A stretch of 64,000 bases of DNA from Tritrichomonas foetus (lineage: Eukaryota; Parabasalia; Tritrichomonadida; Tritrichomonadidae). The notes below the pieces were generated by a model. It did not search any database, was not told the DNA's origin, and saw only the letters and a list, made by a program, of their open reading frames with translations. Positions 20,327-31,000 of the stretch are shown one piece after another; position 1 is the stretch's first letter; every line of letters begins with the position of its first letter. Position numbers and translations under genes: made by a program. The stretch spans positions 1 to 64,000 of the forward strand of contig MLAK01000793.1 of the NCBI GenBank assembly GCA_001839685.1. Reading direction: 5' to 3'.

Positions 20327-21402
20327 ATGGAACCAGCAAAAGTTGATCAAGTTATTCTTGCAGATGATCAACAGCAGTTCATGGACTTATTGAATAATCA
20401 CTCCAATGTCAATGCATTCACAAAAAAAGGATCAAAGAAAGAATGCATTATTTGTAAAGCAGCCTTTCTTGGTGCTAATAACTGTATTCAATATGCTTTA
20501 GTAACAGATATGTTATGTAATCACTATGACAAAAATATTGGATATTTTGCAGCGTCTGGTGACCACATTTCAATTTTAATCCTTCTGCTTAACTTCAATA
20601 TTAGCTTGGAAGGTGCCATCTTTGGTTCAATTAAATATGGAAAGTATCAATCATTCATATGGCTTGTTGAAAATGATTATGAACAAGCAAAAAGAGATTT
20701 GGAAGATCAAAATGTTATTTTATTAGCAGCGAAAAGTGGAAATGTCCAAATTTTTGAATATATAATCGAAAACCATCAAACTTATCTTAATTATAAAGAT
20801 AATAAAAATGTTTATCTTGTTTTTGTATCAAACACCTTTGAAAGTTGCGGTTAAATATGGAAATACAGAAATTGTAAATATTCTTTTGACACAAAAAACT
20901 ATGAATGGATTAACCCAAAATTCATATTCACGAAATGTGAATAATGAAAATATTCATCCAAATAATTCCAATGTTGATATAAAGAAAAGGAGAATGACAA
21001 ATAAAGCAAAAAGTGCCCTCCTTGATGATGCAATTAAAGCTAACAATATTCAATTAGTTCAAACTCTTGTGTCACATCTTGATATTCCAACAAAAGGAAT
21101 TATATTTAATGCAATCAAATTAGGGAATTGTCATTTTGTTCAAGAGCTAATTGATAATCACCTTGTTGATATCAATGAAAAAAATGAAGTTGGAGTTTTA
21201 TGAAAATTATTCAAACACCTCTCCATCATGCTGTGAAAAATAGAGATAAAGAAATGGTTAAAATGCTGATTAACATGAATGGAATTAAGAAAAATATTAT
21301 GGATAACTCGAGGGTTAATATTTTATAATTTATCAAACACCACTTCAATTGTCATTAAAATTGAAATGCTACGATATTGCTTCACTCATTAACAAAGCAT
21401 AA
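20327..21402 (+). CDS. Ankyrin-repeat protein gene in four segments, possibly with three ultrashort introns
   Basis: Four coding segments follow one another: 20327-20809, 20829-21188, 21212-21313 and 21334-21402. They are separated by insertions of 19, 23 and 20 nt that each change frame. Joined, they give about 337 codons of helical, ankyrin-like protein with the units QTPLKVAVKYGNTEIVNILL, QTPLHHAVKNRDKEMVKMLI and QTPLQLSLKLKCYDIASLI. A Lys/Asn-rich spacer splits two of the units. Each insertion falls exactly between the end of one repeat and the next QTPL. Each begins with GTT (GTTTAT, GTTGGA, GTTAAT) and each is followed by CAAACACC. None contains the usual trichomonad ACTAACACACAG 3' signal or ends in AG. 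Either these are unusual very short introns or the gene is a recent pseudogene. Segment boundaries are uncertain by a codon. Confidence 0.6.
20810..20828 (+). other. Frame-disrupting insertion 1 (19 nt), candidate ultrashort intron
   Basis: It lies between codon AAT and CAA ACA CCT. It starts GTTTATC and ends GTAT. Its removal joins NYKDNKN to QTPLKVAVKYG in frame, as expected between ankyrin repeats. If the CAA codon belongs to the insertion, its length would be 22. Confidence 0.45.
21189..21211 (+). other. Frame-disrupting insertion 2 (23 nt), candidate ultrashort intron
   Basis: It starts GTTGGAG and ends TTATT, followed by CAAACACC. It carries a stop in the upstream frame (TGA). Removal joins DINEKNE to QTPLHHAVKNR in frame. 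Confidence 0.45.
21314..21333 (+). other. Frame-disrupting insertion 3 (20 nt), candidate ultrashort intron
   Basis: It starts GTTAATA and ends TTTAT, followed by CAAACACC. It carries a TAA in the upstream frame. Removal joins IMDNSR to QTPLQLSLKLK, giving a short final repeat that stops at 21400-21402. Confidence 0.45.
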
Positions 21403-22011
21403 ATAATGATTGCTTTTCGTTTGTTTTTTTATAAATAAAATAAAACTATCTCTCCGCTTTTTCATTTGATTCATTTTATTTGTTTTTTGGACCAATGGTA
21501 AACATACACTTAAATAGGCATACAATATAGTATCTAATCATTAGATCGATCAGCGGAGGGAGCGTAACGAACCAGAACTCACAGCGCCTCATCCAAGTCG
21601 AAGTGACCCAAAGAACAAGCAAAGTTCACATCACATATTGAGTTTTTTCACCTTTGACCTTTATTTGACCTTTATTTCACTTTTTGCTTATCTCAAGGGA
21701 TATTGGACATCAATCAAAAGTAGAATTCAATCTGTGATAAATAGTTTCTACATTAGCCATTATTGTAGTAAATTAAGCTTTAGTATAAAAAGAATTATTA
21801 TTGAACAAAAAGAAAAGTTTCAAGATCACTTGAGTCACAACAGCGCCAAAATCAAACTTTTGTGAATTTCAAACGTGCACTTTTTGAATTGGATTAGAAC
21901 TCTTTCAATCTGAAGAATCAAAAAACGTTATTTTCGAAAAAATTCCGATACAAAATTTTGATCTTTCAAATTTTAGGTAAAAGTTAACGTTCATTAATAG
22001 AATCACCGTTC
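21403..22011. other. Intergenic region upstream of the giant repeat gene, with a GC-raised patch
   Basis: Contains an approximately 80-base patch with clearly higher GC (about 21545-21625, including GCGGAGGGAGCGTAACGAAC), a palindrome CTAATCATTAG just before it, and a TTTGACCTTTATTTGACC direct repeat near 21651. The frame at 21638 opens with TTG and has no ATG, so it is not called. Promoter-type AACGTT elements lie at about 21925 and 21986. The GC patch might be a small RNA gene or an old coding remnant; no tRNA fold is evident. Confidence 0.4.
21921..21991 (+). promoter_or_regulatory. Two AACGTT (Myb-type) elements before the giant repeat gene
   Basis: AAAACGTTATTTTCG begins near 21923 and matches the string directly before the CFAP58 ATG. 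GTTAACGTTCATTAA begins at 21983, about 25 bases before the ATG at 22012. A CACCGTTC follows and abuts the start. Shared elements suggest common control with CFAP58, by inference. Confidence 0.45.
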
Positions 22012-25000
22012 ATGAAAGTAGCGCAAAGCGATCTTCCACGACTTCATGGACCAAGGATTGAACCAGTACGAATTCAAACTTTACGAATTGGGCAAATGAA
22101 AGAAATGGTTGATCAGCTAACGAAAGAACGAAATGAATATTTAACATCAATGCGACATTTGGTGCAAAACACAGACGAGGTTCAACACGCGAACGAAACC
22201 CTCGAACGAAGCGTTAATGACAGAAATGGCTACTTTGACGAATTAAATGCCGATTTTAATAAATCAGTCAAAGAATTAAACGAAGCAATAGAAAAACGAC
22301 ACAAGGCTCAACGACGATTAAAACACTATGAATCACGGCGCGCGAATTCAAAGACATATATGAGTCCAGAAGAATTTGAAGATGCCGTTAAATCTTTACA
22401 ATCTGACATAGAAAAAATTACATCAAATCGAAATTCGTTTGATGACCTCCAACAAGATGAAGAATCACTTTTTTTGAAAGCAATCATTCTTAAATCATTA
22501 CTTTCTAGATTACTTGATTTTAATCATTCTTTTACTGAACAAGCTCAGAATTATTTGTCTCAAATTCAAACAAATTCTATTTCACATTTTCAGAGATTAC
22601 AAATAGCTATTATTCGTCAGAAGCTTTTAAGAAATGAATCGGTGAGACACAACATGGAGCTCCTTGATCCAACAAAACTGAACACTGATGAAGTAGCTGA
22701 AGCTATCATAACATTACAGAAAAATCTGAAAAAAACACTTCCAATAATCGTCGAGTTAGATAAAATTATAAAAACAGCAAAAGAGCCAATTTATGAATAT
22801 GATTCTATTTTTGCCGAATCAGATATAATATCTCGACCAAATTCTGTGTCAAATTGCCAAATTAAAGAACCAACTTCTAATTCCAGAAATGGAAGTAGAA
22901 GCGCAAGAGCATCAATGTTTAAACAAAGGAGAAATAAAGTGAAGTCTCCTGAGAAAAAAATCGAGAAAACGAATGAAAACGATTTTAAAATGTGTCAATT
23001 ATCTTTTCAGGGTGATGATTTAATCAGTAATGAAATTAAAGTGAATAAACCTGAGGAAAATAAAAAAGATGGAAATGTTGCTGAACATCAATTCGATGAA
23101 AATGATATAGCCAATACTTTATACGCATTGGAAAAGAAATATAGTAATTTAGTTACAGAAAAAAATGAATTAGAGAAAATTGTTGGGAAAGAATTTCCTT
23201 ATCAAACACTTTTTCCACCAATTGATGAATCTCTTGTTAAAATTCCAAAACATCGAGCACCAAAACCAGTTTCTCAAAGAAAGAAAAGAATTGAATATGA
23301 CGAAGTTTTAAATAGTGATGATTTTGTAACTTTTGAAAGAAATCCGAAAGAATTTTCTATTGTTGAAGAATTAAGCGACGGTGGAACTAATCATAAAGTT
23401 AAAAAAATGAAACAATATGAATATTTTGAAGATGGCCCTCATAAGGTTCGAAGATTACAGGAATTTGAATATAGTGAAGATGAAAGTGAGGGTGGAACTC
23501 CTTACGTTGTAAAAAATGCAGTCGAATTTGTTTATAAAGAAGAAAAAGATAGAAATGGGAATTTAGGAAAGAAAAGGATTCATAAACCAGAATTTGAATA
23601 CGATGAATTTGAAGATGATGATGGAACAATACGAATTGTTAAAAGACAGAAAAATTTTGAATACCAAGACATTGAAAGTGACGGTGGAACAGTAAGAAAA
23701 GTAAAGCGACAAGTTTTTGATGACGAATTTGAATACGACGAAATTGAAAATGAAGATGGCTCAAGATCTTTAATTAAAAGAAAGAAAGATTTTGAATATG
23801 TGAATATGGAATCAGATGGAGGGACAAACAGAGTTGTTAGAAAAGAAATTCCAAAGCCTGAATATGAATATGAACAAATTCATGATGAAAATGGTGAAAT
23901 GAAAATTATCAAACGTGAAAAGCAATTCGAATTTGTTGAAATTGAAGATCGTAGAGGTTTTAAAAAGATTATTCGTAGAGAAGTTCCTCTTTTTGAATAT
24001 GACTATTATGAAGTTCGTGATGAAAATGGTGCAAAGAAAATCATTAAAAGACAAAAAGAATTCGAAAATGTGGAAATTGAAGATGAAAATGGCGAAAAAT
24101 TAAAAGTTCGTCGCCAAGTCCCTTACGAAGAATTTGAATACGTCGAAATTGAAGATAATGATGGCAAAAAAGTAATCAATAAACGAAAAATAGAATTTGA
24201 AATTTTTGAAGCTCAAACAAGTGACGGTGAAAGTCGCAAAATTTTTCGTCCAATTGAAAGCGAAGAATTTGAATATGATGAAATTGATGATGAAAATGGA
24301 GCGAAAAAATTAAACAGAAGGAAAAAATTGTTTGAATTTGTTGATATGGAAAGTGACGGAGGTACTAAAAGAAGAGTCAAAAAAGAAGTTGAGCCAGAAG
24401 AATATGAATACGATGAAATTGAAGATGAAAATGGAAATAAAAAAATTATTAAAAACAAAATCGAATTCATTAAAGAAAATATTGAAATGCCTGATGGCTC
24501 AATAAAAAGAGTTCGGAAACCAAAAACTACAACAGAATATGAATTAATTGAACTTGAAGATAAAAATGGACAACGAAAAACAATAAGAAGAGAAATTCAA
24601 TATGAAAAAGTTGAAGTTGAGGACGAAAATGGAAATAAAAAATTAGTCAAACGAAAAATTGAACCTGTCTTGAAAGAATTTGTTGAAATTGAAGACGAAA
24701 ATGGACAAAAGAAAATTGTGGAAAAAAATATTGAATTCGAAAATGTGGAGATTGAATCTGAAGGTGGAACTAAAAAGAAAATAAAAAGGCAAGTTCATCA
24801 ACAGGAGTTTGAATTTGTTGAAATTGAAGATGAAAATGGAAATAAACAAAATGTACCAAAATTAATTGAATATGAAAACATTGAAATCGAATCTGAAGGA
24901 GGAACAAAAAGAATTGTGAGAAGAAAGAAAGAAGAAGATATCGAATATGAATATGATGAAATTAATGATGAAAATGGAAATAAAAAAGTGATTAAAAAGC

Positions 25001-28000
25001 CAGCAAATTTCATTCACGAAGAAATGCTTTCTGAAGGTGGTTCAAAACGAACTGTTCGTAGAAAAGCGCCGAAAGATGTATTTGAATATATTCAAACATT
25101 AGATGAAAATGGAAATAAAAAAATCATTAAACGAAAAGTTGAATTCGAAGAAGTTGAAATTGAATCTGAAGATGGCTCAATTCATAGAGTTCGACGTCCA
25201 ATTGAGAAAGATGAATTTGAATATGATGAAATTATTGAAGAAAATGGTAATAAATCCTATCATAAACATAAGCTTGATTTTGAAAAAGTCGAATTAACAG
25301 TTGATGATGGATCTACTCAATTAGTAAAATGTCCAATCGAAAGAGACGAATATGAATATGATGAAGTTGATGATGAAAATTTCAACAAGAAAATTGTGAA
25401 AAGGAAAGTTGAATTTAAATATTTCGTAGAAAAAGATGAAAATGGTGATTTACGAAGAATTTGTAGGAGAATTAAACCAGAATTCTATGGTTTCTATGAA
25501 AATGAAGACCGAAAAGTAGAAAAATATTCATTAGATTATGAAATTGTAGAAGAAGAAACCGAAAAAGGCACAATTCGTCATATTTATCAACCAAAAGAGA
25601 AAATTTTTACCGAATATTTTGAAGTTTATGATTATACTGATCCAAATTCTACAAAGTCAAAAATAGAATCACGCCAAGTTGAATTTAATAAAATTCATGA
25701 AAAAATTTCAGGAGTTGACGAAATTGTTCATCGAAGGAAAGACCAACCAGAATATGAATATTATGAAATTCTCTCTGAAGAAGGTCACTCCCGTATTGAT
25801 AAACGTTTAATTCAATATGACAAAGTCACACGAAAACAAAAAGATTCTAATGGTCAAGAACAAGAAATTGTTGTTCATGTTCCCCGTCCACCCATCGATT
25901 TTGAATTTGTTGAAATTGAAGATGAAAATGGAAATAAGAAAAAAGTTCAAAGAAGGATTGAATATGAAATTATTGAGACTACAGATGAAAATGGAAATTA
26001 CATACTTCTTCACAAACCAGTTAAAACTGAGGGTTTTGAATATGTTGAAGTAAATGGCGAAAATGGTAAGAAAACCATTGAAAAACGATCAATAAAATAT
26101 GAAACTATAATTGATCCTGTAACAAAGAAACAAATATCACGTCAAATTGAACCAGAAGAATTCGAATTCGTTGAAGTTCTTGATAATTATAATCAAAAAG
26201 TTATTGAAAAGAGAAAAATTGAGTTTGAAAAAGTTGAAATGCGCGTAAATGGACAAATCAGGCAAGTTAGGCGTCCTGTTTTAAAACCAGAGTTTGAATT
26301 TATCCAAACAAAAGATGGAAAAATTGAAAAAACAGAAATTCAATTTGAAAATGTGTCAATTGAAAATCCAGACGGCAATGTCATTAATGTACGCAGACCA
26401 TTTCACAAGGAAGAAATTGAGTTTGTGCTCAATGATGACAATAAAGTCGAAAGACATCCAATCAAATATGAATATGTTTTTAATAAAGACCAACAAAGAA
26501 TTAGGAAGCCTATACAAGAAGAGGAATTCGAATATGACGAAGTTGAGGATGAAATTTCTGGTAAAAAAGATATTAGAAAGAGAAAAGTAGAATATACATA
26601 TATCAATATGAAATTTGCTGATGGAACAATCAAACCTGTTAGAAAAAAGGTTCAACCTGATGTTTTTGAATTTGTTCAAACAGTTGATTCAAAAGGTGCA
26701 AAAAAAATTGAAAAATTAAAATTAAATATTGAAATTATTGCAACACCAAATGAAAAAGGTGAAATTAGATTAATTAGAAAGCCTGTTGTTCCTGAGGAAT
26801 TCGAATATTTTGAAGATGAAAATAAGAAAATTATTAAGAAACCAATAGAATTTGAAAAAGTGTTATGTCAATTAGCAGATGGAACAAAACGAAGAATTAG
26901 AAAACCCGTCAATAAAGTCGAACTTGAATATTTCAGAGACTTAGATGGAGTTCTTCATGAAAGTCCAATTAAATATCAAAAAGTGAATAAACAAATTGAC
27001 GGAAAAACTCAAATTGTAAATGTAAGAATTAAACCAGTATTTTATGGATTTTATGAAAATGAAGAGAAAAAGATTGAAAAACACTTATTAGATTATGAAA
27101 TTGTTGAAGAAATCGAGAAAAATGAAATTCATCAAGTTTTCTTACAAAAAGAGAAAATTTTTACCGAATATTTTGAAGTTTATGATTATACTGATCCAAA
27201 TTCTACAAAGTCAAAAATAGAATCACGCCAAGTTGAATTTAATAAAATTCATGAAAAAATTTCAGGAGTTGACGAAATTGTTCATCGAAGGAAAGACCAA
27301 CCAGAATATGAATATTATGAAATTCTCTCTGAAGAAGGTCACTCCCGTATTGATAAACGTTTAATTCAATATGACAAAGTCACACGAAAACAAAAAGATT
27401 CTAATGGTCAAGAACAAGAAATTGTTGTTCATGTTCCCCGTCCACCCATCGATTTTGAATTTGTCGAAATTGAAGATATTGCAAACAATAAGAAAGAAAT
27501 TAAACAACAGAAAATAGTTTATAAAGTTTTTCCAATCGAAGTAGACGGAAAAATTCTTGATGTCCATCGTCCTTATCATCCAGATCAATACGAATATGAT
27601 GAAATAATTAATGCAAATGGACAAAAGACCTTCATTAAAAGGAAACTTGAATTTGAGTTTGTTAAAATTGATAATCGTTTTGTCCGTAGAGCAATTCAGC
27701 CCAAAGAATACGAATACATTGAACTTGAAGATCTTGAAGGTCAAAAGACTATTCAACGTAAAGAAGTTCAATATCAAAAATATCTCGATAAAAATAAAAA
27801 TGTTATCCGTAAAAAGGTTGAACCCGTTGAATACGAATTCTTTGAAGTTCAAGATGAAAAAGGAAATAAAAAGATAGAAAAAAGAAAAATAATATTTGAT
27901 TTAATTCCAAAGAAAATCACTGGTGTAGATCAAATTCAAGATGTTTTTACACCAATTGATCCAGAAGAATTTGAATATGATGAAATTGATGATGATAAAA

Positions 28001-31000
28001 GAATTAAACATCAACTTTCATTTGAAACTTCAGTTCAAGTTGTTGAAGGTGAAAAAAGGAGAGTTAAAAGACCAATTATTCCAGACGAATATGAATATGA
28101 CGAAGTTGAAGATGAAAATGGCGAGAAAAGTATAAAAAAAAGGAAAACTACATTCAAAATCATTTCTGAAAAAGGAAATGATGGAAAAACTCGAAGAATT
28201 CGAAAAAGAATTGAACCTGATATTTTTGAATTTATTGAAGTCGAAGACGATGCAGGAAAAAGGAAGATTGAAAAGAAAAAAGTTGATACTGAACTTTTAA
28301 TCGTTGAAGGCGATGACGGGAAAATGAGAAAAGTTCATTGTCCAATTGAAAATGAAGTATTTGAGTTTTTCGAACTCGAAGATGATTTAGGAAATAAGCA
28401 TGTTGATAAATTCAAAGTTGAATATGAGAAGAAACATCAAACAATTAATGGAAAAGATGAAATTGTAAAAATGATTAAAGATCGTCACTTTTTTGATCTT
28501 TATGAAATTGAAAATTTCGATGGCTCGTTAAAACTCGATAAAAGAGAAATAAAATTTGCTCGTGAAAAGAGAGAAATCGATGGAATTACAGTTTCGGTGC
28601 ACGTGAAAGTAGAGCCTGAAGAATATGAATTTGTTGAAATCGAAGATATCCAAAACCATACCAAAGAAATTAAACATCAAAGAGTTCAATTTGAAAGGGC
28701 AAATATTCGTTCCAATGGTAAAAAAGTCACTGTTTTTCGACCATTTCATCCAGATGTTTTTGAATTTGATGAAGTTGAAGACGCAAATGGCGTGAAAATT
28801 CTCCAGAAACGAAAAATTGAATTTGAAAATGTAATGATTGACAATAAGAAAGTACGAAAAGCAATAGAAATTGATGAATTTGAATATTATGAATTAGAAG
28901 ACCTCAATGCTCATAAGAAAATAGTTAAAAGAAAAGTTGAATTTACTAAATTTTTGGATAACCAGAAAAGAATTATTCGAAGGAAAATAATTCCAGAATT
29001 TTTCGAATATGTAGAAATTGAAGATGAAAATGGTCGTAAATTAATTGACCAAAAAAAACTTGAATTCAAAATTGTGGAAATTCCATCAAAGAGAGGAAAT
29101 GAAACAATCCTCGTCCATCGTGCAGTCGAACACACAGATTATTCTTATTTCGAAGTTGATGATGATACGAATAGTCAATTACAAGGTCAAAGTAATGGTG
29201 AATCAAAGAAGAAAATTATTCGTAAGCCAACTGTTTATGAAAAGGTAAATATTGATGGAAGATTGGTGAAAAGAGAAATTGAACCAGTTGAATATGAATT
29301 TGACGAAGTTCAAGATGAAAATGGAAATAAACAGGTTGCAAAAAGGAAAGTAGAATTTGAGAAATTCAACTGGAAAGATGAAAATGGAATCAACAGACGT
29401 GTAAGGAGGAAAGTTGTTCCAGAATTATTTGAATGGGTCGAGGTGACCGATGAAAATGGAAACAAAAGAATTGAAAAACGAAATATTGAATTCGAAGTGA
29501 TCTTCATAAATAATAAACGAATTCGACGCCAAATAGAACCAGAAGAATATGAATATGACGAAGTTGAAGATGATGAAGGAAACAAACGAATCATTAAACG
29601 AAGGATTGAATTCGAGCGAGTTGAAATGACACTTGAAGATGGAACAAAGAGACATGTTAGAAGACCTATTCAAAAGGAAGAATATGACTACGATGAAATT
29701 GAAGATATAAATGGAAATAAAACAATTGTGAAGAGAAAGAGAGAATTCGAATATGTTTTAATGACATTAGAAAATGGACAGAAAAGGAGAGTTAGAAGGA
29801 AAGTTGAACCAATCGAATTTGAATTTGTTGAAATTGAAGATGAAAATGGAAACAAAAAAATAGTCAAACGTCAGAAAGAATTCGAATATGTATTAATGAC
29901 ATTAGATGATGGTGTAAAACGACGAGTTCGTCGTGAAATTGTAAAAGATGAATTTGAATATGATGAAATTATTGAAGACGACGGAAGAAGAAGAATTGTT
30001 AAAAGAAAAATAGAATTCGAAAAAGTTGAAATGACACTTGAAGATGGAACGAAACAAATTGTTCGAAGACCAATTACTAATATTGAATATGAATATGATG
30101 AAGTTGCAGATGAAAACGGTGAATTCAAAACTGTTAAAAGACGAAAAGAATATGAATGGGTTATTATTGAAGGAAGAAATGGAAAGAAGCGAAGAGTTAG
30201 ACGTGAAATCCAACCAGACTATTATGAATACGATGAAGTTGAAGATGAGGACGGCAACAGGAAAATTGTAAAAAGAAAGAAAGAATTCGAATTTGCTTTT
30301 GTAATTGATGAAAATGGTAACAAACGACGTGTCAGAAGAGAAATTATTCCTGAAGAATATGAATATGATGATTTCGAAGATGAAAATGGAGTTCACCATT
30401 TAATTAAGAAAAAGAAGGAATTCGAATTTGTTGATGTTATTTCCGACGGAGGAACAAAGAGAAGAGTTAAACGACAGGTTGCTAATGAAGAATATGAATA
30501 TGATGAAATCACTGATGAAGATGGAAATAAGCGCCTTGTTAAGAAAAAGAAGGAATTTGAAATGGTTGAAATTGAATCTGAGGGAGGAACTAAACGTAAA
30601 ATTAGAAAGCAGGTTGTTCCTGAAGAATTCGAATACGATGAAATGGAGGATGAAGAAACAGGTAAAAAGTCACTTGTGAAACGTAAGGTCGAATATGATG
30701 TTGTAGATGAGGAAATGCCAGACGGTTCAATTAAAGAAATCAGGAAACTGATCATTCCTGATTATTTCGAATTTGCACAAATTGTTGATCAAAATGGTAA
30801 AATTAAAGTCACTAAAAGAAAACAAAATCGAGAACTATTTGAAGAAAAAGCACAAGATGGACACATTAGAAAGGTTAGACGTCCAGTTCATGATGATGAA
30901 TTTGAATATGAATTAAAAGATGGAAAATTATTCAAGCATAAATTGAACTTTGAATCGGCCAAAGTTGAAATAGCACAAAATGAAATTTCAAAAAGTCCAA

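Noticed and set aside
20305..20346. ATG at 20305 as start of the ankyrin gene
   Set aside because: This frame reaches a stop after 13 codons; the ATG at 20327 opens the ankyrin frame.
21638..21865. 75-aa plus-strand frame after the GC patch
   Set aside because: It opens with TTG and has no internal ATG; no family resemblance.
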